Below are positions 1 to 10,300 of a stretch of DNA of 64,000 bases, piece by piece (positions within the stretch are counted from its first letter, which is position 1; the number at the start of each line of letters is the position of its first letter). Source of the DNA: Gautieria morchelliformis (lineage: Eukaryota > Basidiomycota > Agaricomycetes > Gomphales > Gomphaceae); the NCBI GenBank assembly GCA_015179125.1, contig WHVA01000177.1:1-64000 (forward strand). Direction: 5' to 3'. The notes beneath the pieces are model-generated. The model ran no database searches and was not told the origin of the DNA. It saw nothing but the letters and a program-made list of their open reading frames with translations. The translations under genes were made by a program, and so were the position numbers.

Positions 1-1
1 T

Positions 2-2728
2 TCTGGTCCATAATCTCGTGTCTAACCCTGATTTCAAATTCAACTTCGATTACACACCCTTTCAAGAGCGTACTACTGATAATACCCATCGGTTTCGGGA
101 TTTTATGTCTGGAAATTGGGCCTGGAGTCAGACAGTAAGTCATCACCATCGTCTCGAATTTTAAAAATCATGCTCATCATTGATTAGGACATTATAGCTG
201 ATGATCCCCAAACCCATGGCTCAGTCTTTTGCCCCATAATACTTGGCAGTGACAAAACTACTGTATCTGTAGCTACTGGACATAATGAGTATTGGCCCGT
301 TTATCTCTCCATCGGCAATATACACAATAATATCCAACGAGCACATCGCAATGGTGTTGTGCTTCTTGCTTTCCTTGCAATCCCTAAAAGTAAGTTTTAT
401 ATCTAACCATATTATTATTTGCTGACACATCTGTATTTCATTTAGCGACTCATGAATTTCGCGATGATGCTGCCTTTCGTAAATTTCGCCGTCAACTCCT
501 ACATTCGTCACTGGCCAAAATACTCAAACCTCTCAAACCTGGCATGACAAGTCCTGAGGTCATTCGATTTCCAGACGACCACTTCAGGAAGGTTATTTAT
601 GGGCTTGGCCCTTACATCGCAGACTATCCAGAACAGGCCCTGCTCGCCTGCATCGTGCAAGGCTGGTGTGCAAAGTATGTATTCTTTTATGCTGATGGGA
701 CACTTCGCTGACACGTTATTTCAGATGTACTGCACCTGCCAAAGACCTCGACACCGGTCATCATGTGCGCCGCTCTCAGGCACACACTGACCTGCTAGTT
801 GAAGAGTTTGAGCTCGGTATGCTATGGGATGAATATGGACTGGTTGGGGATATTGTTGTGTGTTTACCACCACTGAAATTTTAAACATCTCTAAGTGTTA
901 TTCTTTTAGCCGTTTACCAATGGTTTTCCCCGTGCCAATATCAACGAACTCCTTTCATCTGACATATTACACCAGCTGATCAAGGGTGTGTTCAAGGACC
1001 ACCTCGTTACGTGGGTGAATGATTACATCAAGGTTGAACACTCGGCATCAGAAGCACAGAAGATACTTGATGACATTGATCGGCGGTAAATTTGCCTCTG
1101 CCTGTATATTAGTTATAATTCCTGAATTAATTTTCTAGCATAGCGCTAGCTCCGTCTTTTGCAGGGCTTAGACGGTTTCCTGAAGGCAGGAACTTCAAGC
1201 AATGGACTGGTGATGATTCGAAGGCGCTCGTGAAGGTGCCCATCTCATTTATATTAATATATAATTATGTTTAACAACTTCACGCACAGGTCTACTTACC
1301 AGCAATTGAAGGCCATGTGCCAGATGAGATGGTGAAAGCGATGCATGCCTTCCTGGACTTCTGCTACATAGCTCAATGTGACACACACGATACACACAGC
1401 CTTGCAGCCTTGGACAATGCCCTTCAACGGTTTCACCGCCACCGTGAAGTCTTTCGGACAAGTGGTGTCCGTGCTGAGGGTTTCAACCTTCCAAGGCAAC
1501 ACTCTCTCATCCATTATGTTAAAATGATTCGGGCCTATGGGGCACCGAATGGCCTTTGCTCCTCCATCACAGAATCCAAGCACATTAAGGCTGTGAAGGA
1601 GCTGTGGCGACGCTCAAGTCGTTTTGAGGCGCTCAGCCAGATGCTCCTTACCAATCAGCGCCTTGATAAACTCGCCGCTGCTCGTGTTGATTTCGTTAAC
1701 CGTGGTATGCTGAAGGGCACATGTCTATCATCAGTTTGGGAGGACATTCTTCGTGCGTGGGTCAATTATGCCATGACAATCGTCCGAACTAACATTTCAT
1801 GTGATTTACAGGAATGAACCAAGCTGATCCTGGCTCTGATCCACCAGATCCCCTTCTTGATCAGGATCCTCAACTTGCCGACAATGGCAATGATGGCGAC
1901 AACAGCGGCAGTAATAATGGCAACAATATGGGCAATATTGATGAAGACAATGATGACGAAGCTGAAGGTGATGTTGCTGGTCCCACCGTAGAGGCCCATG
2001 TTGACCTAGCAAAGACTGCATGTAAGCATTGCATAACTTAGTTTTGGAATATACTAACTATGTTTGCAGTATGCAGAGTTTACCCAGATGATATCGCCGC
2101 CGAAATTGAACAACCTGACTTCTCCGATCTCATCCAGCAATTTATCCATAAACAGGAAAATGCTCAGGACTCCAAGTCCAATAACAGCCTTGTGGATCTC
2201 CCCACATTTTATGGAAAGATAACTGTATATCCTTCTGCTGTTGCCACTTTCCATGCACCTAGTGACATCTCGGGCATCAGCGGCATGCGCCGCGAACGTA
2301 TACGTGCGGTTAACTCATGGAGAAAAGGGTCTGGGCGTTATGACACTATCTTTGTCAACACCGATCCATTTGCAGAGGGTATGCGTGGTCTTGACATCGC
2401 TCACGTACGACTCTTCTTTTCATTCTCTCATGATGGCGTCCAGTATCCCTGCGCCCTTGTGCATTGGTTCTCACGTTTGGGTGATTCACCAAACGACAAC
2501 ACAGGCCTGTGGATTGTTGAACCAGATACATCGGATGATGACGGTGCAACTCTCCGAGTCACCTCTATTGTCCACCTCGATACTATCGTTCGAGCTGCAC
2601 ATCTTCTTCCAGTATTTGGTCATGAATATGTATCACGGACTCTTTCTTTCTCAGACACACTCGATGAATTTACCAGCTTCTATGTCAACAAATATGCTGA
2701 TCACCATGCATTCGAGATTGCTTTCTAA
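2..2728 (+). CDS. Plavaka-type DNA transposase, 3' part, 8 inferred introns
   Basis: This is the C-terminal part of a Plavaka transposase, a cut-and-paste transposase family known from basidiomycete genomes. The reading frame is open at the left window edge and continues through short GT..AG introns, the first at 135-187, then near 391-446, 676-725, 860-910, 1086-1140, 1235-1290, 1755-1812 and 2022-2069. The joined frame ends at TAA 2726-2728. Family landmarks are a run with GLRRFPEGRNFKQWTGDD, then LPAIEGHVPDEMV, then ITESKHIKAVKELWRRS near 1570-1620, then LTNQRLDKLAAARVDF. An acidic Asn/Asp-rich linker (1814-1990) precedes a C-terminal domain starting YPDDIAAEI. No frame break is visible, so the part shown may be functional; the N terminus lies outside the window. 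Terminal inverted repeats were not identified. Splice sites are by eye. Confidence 0.82.
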
Positions 2729-4949
2729 AAGTTTCCGGTCTCGCTATACCGCTCAATCTCGCTGGGAATCAGTTCAATTTCGCACTGGTGCGTTACTTCC
2801 ATTCATCAGCCCTCTTTTGTTCTGATCAGCACTGCAGACCGTATATATTGTGGTATGGAGAAAAGAGACGACTTCGGAGCACTAAACACTTTTACTTCAG
2901 GCATACATACTGTGTTTCCCAATGCCCCGCGCAGCGTGTCACCGAGACCGCAGATGACTTCCGGGATGCCATAGCGCGGCTTGGAGAGAGCGGGGAAGAT
3001 GCAGGTGGCGGGGAGGACGGTCCTAATGATGCTGGCGACATTCGGATCCAGCGTGTGGGGGAAGGCTGTCGCTTCGGCCTGACCAAGCAGCGGTTTGTCG
3101 TGTTGATGTTCCCGGAGTTGTTAGGGACAGTGATTTAGGTTAAATTTAGGGCCCATCGCACTACCGGATAGCTCTAGCACATTGAAGTCGTCTGAACCAG
3201 CTCCCACGGGGCAGCTCCCGCACGAGCTGGAGATCGCCGGACACGACGGCTGCGTGCGACGCGCCGACGCACGTCCTCGACGTCTATGCACCCACGCCTA
3301 CTCTCTCCCACGGTTGCCTCTGTGCAGATGATTCGCTCTTCCCCGGTCCAGCCCGACGATTCCGAACGAGTGTATTCTCCTTGAGATCTCGATGGGTGAT
3401 GTGCTGGAGTTACCCAGCGAGCTGAGCACTCGAGATGTCAGCGTCACTACTGGAAGATTTGACTCCTCGCTCAAATTCACCGTTGCACTCCTCTCATGAA
3501 TCTGAAAGCTCTACTGCAGACGAATAGACTGTCCCATTACGTTCCGTCAACGCTGTTACTGCGTATTTCCCTGCTATAGATGCAACTCGTGCATATGTGA
3601 CCACAGAGATGGAGAACATGGTCGTGTCGGGGGTTGCTACATTGGCATGTTTGTTGACGCTACATTGGCATATATACTAAGTCTATTTCATATAGAACCA
3701 GTCTTTGCTGGTGTCGTCTCTTCAGACGGCGTTCAATTTTCGCCAGTTACCCGAACTTTTGCAATCTCTAGTCCATGATCTGACGGAGACCGTACAGATG
3801 CGGATTCAATCCACATTTGGTGTTTCACGCATTCAAAGGAGTCTGATTCTAAAGGTAGTTTTCCTGTCAGTCTTACTCGGACTATGCTCAACTAGTTGAT
3901 GCGAAGATACTTCTCCAACTCTCATGTACAAGTCCCGAGTGTGGACTGAGCCCACAAGTTTGACAGTACCGCAGTGGACATCAGCCTTGTGGACACGGCT
4001 CGAAAGTCTCATTGAGCAATGAGGACCTTGCAAACTGTTGCACATAATGGCCTCTTTTACCTCTGTAAATCGATTGAAGGTTGCTTCTAGGTTCATACCC
4101 TCGAAAAGGTTCTGGATCTGAAAAGGGATCCAGCATCACAGACGCCATGGATGAGGCGATGAAGGTGTGGTGTTTTAGTGTTTTAGTGATCCTCCTGTCT
4201 GTGAAACCCCTCTAACCAGCACTTAGACAATAAGCCAAGCTCTACATTCTGGACCACTCTCTCTCTTTCTTTGGAAAAACATTCTCGAGATGCTGCTAAA
4301 GATATTTATGAACAGCTGTGTGTTATTGAGTGTTGGACGCGGGCAATTGATGATGCATAGGTTCAACTTTCCTTCAACAGACCCTTGGAATAGAGCTATA
4401 TAGGCTACCCGAGATTCCTGCGGCCGCTTTTCCATGATTTCTTTGTCAAGATTGCTGTGCATACCAATACATGATATCGTACTCGCACAATAACTAGCGG
4501 CATTTCTAAGTTGACAGTCCCGAAACAGTGCTTGTGCTGCGCTCTGTCGCGCAGTTCGAGGCCTTATCTAGTACGCTCCCTGAACATCAGGCGGTGCACG
4601 TGCAAGCATAACATGGTTGCGAAGATATTAACACCCCTCAGGGAGCTTCTTTCGCAACAAAGTAGTACGTCTTGACACATCCCGCCCCTTGGTACAGACA
4701 TTTATGATCATCACTTCTTCAGCTTCGGTACCACAACTTCGTCAATATGTTTACTCGCACTGACATAGGCTCTTGCCACTTAGTGGCTTCATGTACTTAG
4801 CCATATTTGGTGCTTGCACCACTTAATAGATTTGCATGCTTATCTCAGTTCTTTTCTTGACAACCTCGCAATGTCTTCTGTAACATATTTGTCCCTTACT
4901 TTCACTTGACACACTTACTCTTCGCCTTGGTTTACTTGCTCTCTTGATT
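2729..4949. other. Non-coding or unassigned stretch downstream of Plavaka
   Basis: No recognisable gene. A frame of 116 codons at 2788-3138 (+) has no family resemblance that I can see and may be the 3' end of the transposon or chance. The rest (3140-4949) is broken in all frames. The last bases, 4950-4954 (GATCT), are the target site of the copia element that follows. Confidence 0.5.
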
Positions 4950-4954
4950 GATCT

Positions 4955-5136
4955 TGTCGCTATTGGTCATGCGTGTTGATTAGTCAGTCTCTAGCAGCTA
5001 CATAGTAGTCGGAGTTCGAAGGTAAAACTCTATTCGGTGATTCTACCTTCGAACTCAGGTACGTGCGTATTACTTACCCTATGTAGCAATCATAATAACC
5101 ATTCAGTGATTCTACCTTCGAACTCAGGTTTTGACA
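4955..5136 (+). repeat. 5' LTR of copia1, with internal direct and inverted repeats
   Basis: TG..CA-ended LTR of 182 bp. It contains a 29-bp direct repeat with one mismatch (5032-5060 and 5101-5129). It also has a 13-bp perfect inverted repeat: GAGTTCGAAGGTA at 5012-5024 pairs with TACCTTCGAACTC at 5044-5056, and again with 5113-5125. The transcript could therefore form alternative hairpins within the LTR. The LTR is short for a copia element, and no clear TATA box was seen. Confidence 0.93.
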
Positions 5137-5150
5137 GGTTATGGGCCCCG
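5137..5150 (+). other. Primer-binding site of copia1, complementary to initiator tRNA-Met anticodon stem-loop
   Basis: GGTTATGGGCCCCG follows the LTR without a gap. Its complement, CGGGGCCCATAACC, is the anticodon stem-loop sequence of eukaryotic initiator tRNA-Met (anticodon CAU), not the 3' acceptor end used by most retroelements. Drosophila copia and yeast Ty5 are known to prime from a cleaved half of this tRNA. The assignment rests on position and complementarity; I cannot see the host tRNA gene in this window. Confidence 0.75.
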
Positions 5151-5204
5151 TGCCTTGATCGAAGGAAAAGAAATCCATCCGGAACTCAACCATCATCGCC
5201 CATC

Positions 5205-5840
5205 ATGTCGGACTCAGAGACTGAGAACCGCGCGAGAGGCATCAAACTCACGAGCACCAACTACAACACGTGGATGGTTGCGATGCAAGGAAAGTTGATG
5301 ACCGTCAACGCATGGCGAATAGTCACAGAAGACTCGAAGAAACCAACCGACGCAGCGCTGATAGAAAAGTGGCTATTGAAGAGAGAAGAAGCCGCCGGTA
5401 TTCTACTGAAGTCGTTGTCCCACACACAGTATGTCCACATTGAGGGCGTGATGGACGATCCAGTCGAGATGTGGAAGAAACTAAAAATGGCTCACCGATC
5501 CCAAGTGGCGAACAGCCGCTTCCACGCGATACAGAAGCTGCTGAACATATGAAAAGAGGACGCTGAATCCCTTACAGACTACATCACCCGTATAAACACC
5601 GCCACGAACGATCTCATAGCTCTAGCACCCAGCGCACTCACCGTCCAGAATATCGTCGACGAAATCGGAATTCACGCGGCCATCGCTGGACTCGACCAAA
5701 TCGAGTACGGCGCATTCACATCATCCCTACTCCTGATCGGCACGCTTGATCGCACCACCGTCTCCACAGCTTTCCGGAACGAGGATATGAAGCGTCAAGG
5801 CGAACTTAGTGTCGTCAGGAACGGCACTCACCATAGCTAG
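5205..5840 (+). pseudogene. Copia1 gag region, with in-frame TGA and frame change into pol
   Basis: The copia-type capsid starts at ATG 5205 (MSDSETENRARGIKLTSTNY...). Features typical of copia gag are the NYNTWMVAMQGKL and WKKLKMAH segments. The frame meets TGA at 5550-5552 (after IQKLLNI), then continues as an obvious capsid homologue (KEDAESLTDYITRI...) to TAG 5838-5840. The zinc knuckle and protease are in the +1 frame, which opens at about 5809. The sequence at the overlap reads GAA CTT AGT GTC, so a +1 slip at CTT would join gag to pol with no other change. Either gag carries two lesions while the long pol frame carries none, or one or both are recoding signals. See the findings. Confidence 0.8.
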
Positions 5841-8800
5841 AGGAAAGAAGACCACCGTCCAAACGTGCACGGCATGCAAGAAGCAAGGCCACTCGGCAGA
5901 CCAATGCTGGGTCGTCCATCCAGAGCTTCGACCAGCACGATTGAGACATGATGGAAAGAGTGCAAACCGAGCAAAGGAGAACGCTGAGGAGAACGTATCT
6001 GACTCAGTAACACAAGAACTTGCCGGAAACGCAAGTTTGCGGCCCCTACCCTCATCGCCCACCAGCAACAACGCTGACTTACATTGGAACACAGATACAG
6101 GCGCCACTAGCCATATGACGCCGCATCGCCATTGGTTCCGTGACTACGAACCATATCACGTACCCATTCGACTGGCAACGAATGAAGTGGTGTACTCAGC
6201 GGGAAAGGGCCGAATATTATTTGCACCCATAATAAATGGGAAGGTGGCGCAAAATGTTATCCTCTCAAAAGTCTTACACGTACCTTCTCTCCAAAACAAT
6301 CTACTCGCTGTTCTGCACCTCACTACACATCATGAATTCACAGTCAGTATTATAAAGGATCGCATCTCGTTCTTCCAAGGGGGGAACCTGCGTTTTTATG
6401 CCGCAGTGCGGAACGGCACAGGTTACCTGATAGGAAACACCGTACCCAGCTCAGAACAGGCCCTTGTCGCCTCATCGTTAGAGGATCGCCCACTATGGCA
6501 CAAACGGCTTGCCCATATTGGATCGGCACGTCTGGAGAGATTGCTAGACCATGACATGGCTCATGGAATAAAAATAAATTCATGCACAAACATACCGACC
6601 CTCTGTGAACCATGCATCGCCGCGAAGCAACACCGCGATCCCTTCCCAAAAAGGACTAATAGCCGTGCCTCGAAACCACTCGACCTTATTGTTTCAGATG
6701 TACACGGACCACTGCCAGTCTGCACTGCATCTGGGCATCGCTACTGGATAACGTTCACGGACGACCACACGAGATATAGATGTGTATACCTTCTAAGAAC
6801 GAAGGATGAGGCTTTTGATGCATATTGCGCCTATGAAGCATTTGCCGAGAACCAAACGGGCTCGAGGGTGAGAAGGTTCAGAGATGACAAAGGTGGAGAA
6901 TACATAGGACAAAAGTGGGACGAACACTTCAAACGCCGAGGTATAATTCACGAGCACACTACGAAAGCCACACCACAACAAAACGGAATCTCAGAGCGCA
7001 CGAATCGTACTCTCATCGAGGGAACGGTCGCACTGCTACAGCAAGCTCGCCTACCAGCGATGATGTGGGGGGACGCCCTGAAACTATTAGTGCGTATCGT
7101 CAACGCCACTCCAACTGCTGCTCTCCCACACGTGACACCCTACAAAGCCTGGCATGGTCACAAGCCAGACCTTGGTATGCTCCGCACATTTGGGTGCACC
7201 GCCTACGTCCATGTGCAGAAAGGAGACCGAAATGGATTGCAACCAAGGACTCGAAAGTGCATATACCTTGGTTTTGAAACTGGGTACAAGGGCTGGCGCT
7301 GCTTTGATCCCATCACAAAACACACCGTCATATCTCGCGATGTTATCTTCAATGAATCTGAATTCCCAGGCTTATCCACGTCAAATCCCACTAACCATGA
7401 ATCTCTCCTGTCTGCGCCCATGCTAACCCCAAGGGAAGCAGCCATTCCACCAGACATCGCTCAAGATCTGCAAGATCCAAACCCTGCACCTGACCCCCCT
7501 AACAAAGGCCTCGAAGACCAACCCGTCCCCAATCCAGATCCACCACCTCCTATCCCACCAGTCCCAGATCAACCACACTTGCCCGTTGATGAGCCCCGCC
7601 GTTCAAGCAGAAATACTACTCGGGTTGACTACCGACATCTCCATGACCCATTCCTCCGACCACGTCCACCACCAGACCATGACTCAGTCCCTGAGGGGGG
7701 TGCAGCAGCGATCACGTCCATCATAGAAGCCTTGGAATTTGTCCACGATGACAGCGGCGGCACGTCTCCACCAGGAACCATCGAAATAGCCCTGAATGCG
7801 ACAATCAAAGACGATAGGGTCCCCAAAACCTTTGCAGAAGCGATGCGACGATCTGACAACCAACTGTGGAAAGGGTCAACAGATGCGGAGATCCAAGCAC
7901 TCCTAAACAATGGGACATGGGAACTCGTGCGGCTGCCACCTGGAGAGAAAGCCATCGGGTCGAGATGGGTGTTCCAAATAAAGCTCCACTCAGATGGATC
8001 CCTGGACAAGTACAAGAGCCGTCTAGTCGCAAAAGGGTATACCCAACGACCAGGCATTGATTACGATGAAGTGTTTGCTCCCACAGCAAGATGGGCTGCC
8101 TTGCGCACCATACTAGCTCAGGGAGCACTCCAAGGAGCGCACATTGAATCGGTCGACATCTCAAATGCCTATCTCAATGGAATACTGGGTGATGATGCCA
8201 ATATTTACATGGAACAGCCAGAAGGATATCATCAAGGGGGAAAAGACTGGGTATGCAAACTAAAGAGAGGACTTTACGGGCTTAAACAGAGTGGGAGGCT
8301 ATGGTACGAGCGACTCGGGGCCGCACTAGAAAGTCTGGGATTCAACCGTCTCCAATCGGATCCGAGCGTTTATATCTGGACGAACGATGCTACGAAGATT
8401 GTCATTCCAGTCTTTGTCGATGACCTAACTCTAGTATCAAGTTCTAAACCAGATCTAGACCGAATAAAGGGCGAACTTGCCAAGATATTCAAACTAAAAG
8501 ATCTGGGAGCAACGACATCACTATTGGGTGTAGAAGTGGATTACGACCGCTCACAGAAGACGCTGAAGCTCTCGCAGAAGCAATATATAAAGAATATTCT
8601 GGAACGGTTCCACATGGCAGACTGCCGCCCAGTATTCACACCCATGACTCCTGGACTAAATTTAAGTTCAGCCATGGGACCGTCAACCCCTGAAGAGATA
8701 GAGGAGATGCGAAATACACCATACCTGAACGCAGTTGGTGCATTAAACTATCTTGCGATAGCAACCCGCCCGGACATCGCATACACTGTAGGATGCCTCG

Positions 8801-9381
8801 CCCACTTCAACTCAAACCCTGGTCCTGCGCACTGGGCAGCCGTGAAACATCTCCTACGATACTTGCAAGGAACTATAGACATTGCGCTCACCTTTGCCCC
8901 TAACAACTCGACTGATGCATTCCAAACGTGGGCAGACGCCGACCATGGGGGGAATCCTGACAACGGCAGATCAACCTCCAGATTCCTAGCCAAAGTCGGG
9001 ACAGGAGCGGTCAGCTGGGCCAGCAAATTGCAGAATATAGTCACACTTTCTACAACAGAAGCCGAATTTGTTGCCGCCACCCTAGCCGGGACCGAGATCG
9101 TATGGTTGCGGAACCTATTCGACGAACTTGGATCGACAATCGAAAAGCCATCCTGTCTCCACATAGACAACCAATCCGCCCTGTCCGTAGCCAAAAATCC
9201 GGAGCACCACGGGCGTATGAAACACCTCGACCTTCGGTTCTTTTGGTTACGCGAAAAGGTCGCAGAAAGGCTCATCCAAGTAGGCTACGTACCTACGAAG
9301 GATATGCCGGCGGACCTATTAACAAAGGCGCTACCGCGCGAGTCATTGGAACGACACCGACACGCTATGGGACTCTTCTAG
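5809..9381 (+). CDS. Copia1 Pol polyprotein (zinc knuckle, protease, integrase, RT, RNase H)
   Basis: This open frame of 1190 codons has no ATG at its beginning and is entered from gag. The order is as follows. CCHC zinc knuckle CTACKKQGHSADQC, about residues 20-33. Aspartic protease DTGATSHMTP, near residue 96. GAG-pre-integrase HKRLAHIG, near 231. Integrase core with D297 (SDVHGP), D360 (FRDDKGGEY) and E396 (GISERTNRTL), a D,D-35-E spacing. A Pro-rich linker around 555-595. Reverse transcriptase with VDISNAYLNG and the catalytic FVDDL near 869-873. RNase H with WADADHGG, STTEAEFVA, HIDNQSA and LTKALP. All catalytic residues I can check are present, so this is probably an active or very recently active Pol. 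The stop is TAG 9379-9381, followed 19 bases later by the polypurine tract. Confidence 0.93.
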   Translation: MSSGTALTIARGKKTTVQTCTACKKQGHSADQCWVVHPELRPARLRHDGKSANRAKENAEENVSDSVTQELAGNASLRPLPSSPTSNNADLHWNTDTGATSHMTPHRHWFRDYEPYHVPIRLATNEVVYSAGKGRILFAPIINGKVAQNVILSKVLHVPSLQNNLLAVLHLTTHHEFTVSIIKDRISFFQGGNLRFYAAVRNGTGYLIGNTVPSSEQALVASSLEDRPLWHKRLAHIGSARLERLLDHDMAHGIKINSCTNIPTLCEPCIAAKQHRDPFPKRTNSRASKPLDLIVSDVHGPLPVCTASGHRYWITFTDDHTRYRCVYLLRTKDEAFDAYCAYEAFAENQTGSRVRRFRDDKGGEYIGQKWDEHFKRRGIIHEHTTKATPQQNGISERTNRTLIEGTVALLQQARLPAMMWGDALKLLVRIVNATPTAALPHVTPYKAWHGHKPDLGMLRTFGCTAYVHVQKGDRNGLQPRTRKCIYLGFETGYKGWRCFDPITKHTVISRDVIFNESEFPGLSTSNPTNHESLLSAPMLTPREAAIPPDIAQDLQDPNPAPDPPNKGLEDQPVPNPDPPPPIPPVPDQPHLPVDEPRRSSRNTTRVDYRHLHDPFLRPRPPPDHDSVPEGGAAAITSIIEALEFVHDDSGGTSPPGTIEIALNATIKDDRVPKTFAEAMRRSDNQLWKGSTDAEIQALLNNGTWELVRLPPGEKAIGSRWVFQIKLHSDGSLDKYKSRLVAKGYTQRPGIDYDEVFAPTARWAALRTILAQGALQGAHIESVDISNAYLNGILGDDANIYMEQPEGYHQGGKDWVCKLKRGLYGLKQSGRLWYERLGAALESLGFNRLQSDPSVYIWTNDATKIVIPVFVDDLTLVSSSKPDLDRIKGELAKIFKLKDLGATTSLLGVEVDYDRSQKTLKLSQKQYIKNILERFHMADCRPVFTPMTPGLNLSSAMGPSTPEEIEEMRNTPYLNAVGALNYLAIATRPDIAYTVGCLAHFNSNPGPAHWAAVKHLLRYLQGTIDIALTFAPNNSTDAFQTWADADHGGNPDNGRSTSRFLAKVGTGAVSWASKLQNIVTLSTTEAEFVAATLAGTEIVWLRNLFDELGSTIEKPSCLHIDNQSALSVAKNPEHHGRMKHLDLRFFWLREKVAERLIQVGYVPTKDMPADLLTKALPRESLERHRHAMGLF

Positions 9382-9409
9382 CTGGGAGCTTGACTTCGTC
9401 AGGGGGGTG

Positions 9410-9591
9410 TGTCGCTATTGGTCATGCGTGTTGATTAGTCAGTCTCTAGCAGCTACATAGTAGTCGGAGTTCGAAGGTAGAACTCTATTCGGTGATTCTA
9501 CCTTCGAACTCAGGTACGTGCGTATTACTTACCCTATGTAGCAATCATAATAACCATTCAGTGATTCTACCTTCGAACTCAGGTTTTGACA
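9410..9591 (+). repeat. 3' LTR of copia1
   Basis: 182 bp, identical to the 5' LTR except G at 9480 for A at 5025. It is preceded by the polypurine tract AGGGGGGTG (9401-9409) and followed by the target duplication GATCT (9592-9596). Confidence 0.95.
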
Positions 9592-9690
9592 GATCTTACT
9601 GCTAACTTTGCCAAGTCAGAAATAAGTGACTTGACTAACTTGGCGGGCTTATGCACAAAATAAGCAGGCTAAGTCTAGTAAGATTTTTTA
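9592..9690. repeat. Inverted-repeat-rich sequence at the copia1 target site
   Basis: ATCTTACT near 9593 is matched by AGTAAGAT near 9677 as outer arms. Inside, GCCAAGTCA pairs roughly with TGACTTG / ACTTGGC, and GCTTAT pairs with AATAAGC. The 90-bp unit could fold into nested hairpins. It may be part of a small inverted-repeat element or an old LTR fragment; nothing in it is coding. Confidence 0.35.
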
Positions 9691-9899
9691 TGATTTTCCT
9701 GATGCTGGCTGTTTGTCACAGTGATCGAGAGGCACCATAGCATTGAGGTGGTACGTATTCTGTGGCCGTCAACGTTCTACTTCTCTCTTTTGAAGAGATC
9801 CTCAGTTCTAATCCCAAGTCTCTTTTAACCTACCTCTTCCTTCCGTTTTGTCAACTACCGCGGTACTGAATCCGGCATCGCTGCCGCCATTAGGGCTGA

Positions 9900-10300
9900 T
9901 CACAGTAGAGGATTTGGAGGGGATTTGACGGGGATTTGAGAAATGGATTTGGACGACAAATCCATCCAAATCCTCAAGTCACCTCCAGGAGGTGATTTGG
10001 GATTTGTGCATGATTGGGATTTGGATTTGGATTTTGGCTGGCACCTTCATGGACTCCCTTTGTGCCTGCAGAAAGAATCTGGAAACTGAAGTACTCATAC
10101 ATTCTACAGGCCTGGTCCAAGGCCATGCCACTAACTTATGACACCTGTGCAAGCCTTTGAACCTGGTCAACTTTTGATGGGGATTTGAAGGAAGATGTGA
10201 CTTTTTCAAGAAAGCCTGATAATGCCCCAAAAATCGGTTTTAACTGTGATTGACCTGTTTCAAAAATGGATTTGAGAGGATTTGAGAACACTGGTGCCAT
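9900..10300. repeat. GATTTG-rich repeat region with a central palindrome
   Basis: GGATTTG/GATTTG motifs recur on the plus strand (9907-9945, 9990-10036, 10170-10180, 10265-10290). They flip to CAAATC across a palindrome whose centre, TCACCTCCAGGAGGTGA, lies near 9980-9997. The long arms CAAATCCTCAAG.../...TTTGGGATTTG extend it. The interior (10040-10250) is not coding in a convincing way. It resembles a small non-autonomous element, but no clear terminal inverted repeat or target duplication was found. Confidence 0.4.

Larger units (their letters stand above)
4955..9591 (+). mobile_element. Copia1: complete Ty1/copia LTR retrotransposon
   Basis: This is a 4637-bp element with 182-bp LTRs at 4955-5136 and 9410-9591, each starting TGTCGC and ending TTTTGACA. 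The 5-bp sequence GATCT lies directly before the 5' LTR (4950-4954) and directly after the 3' LTR (9592-9596), a perfect target-site duplication. The LTRs differ at one position only (A at 5025, G at 9480), which implies a very recent insertion. Between them are a primer-binding site, a gag region, a full pol frame in copia order (protease, integrase, reverse transcriptase, RNase H) and a polypurine tract (AGGGGGGTG, 9401-9409). Pol is intact, but gag holds an in-frame TGA and is in a different frame from pol, so the copy is either recently damaged or uses recoding. Confidence 0.95.

Noticed and set aside
9592..9690. Structured non-coding RNA at the copia1 target site
   Set aside because: Pairing is imperfect and no promoter or conserved RNA motif is visible; kept only as an inverted-repeat region.
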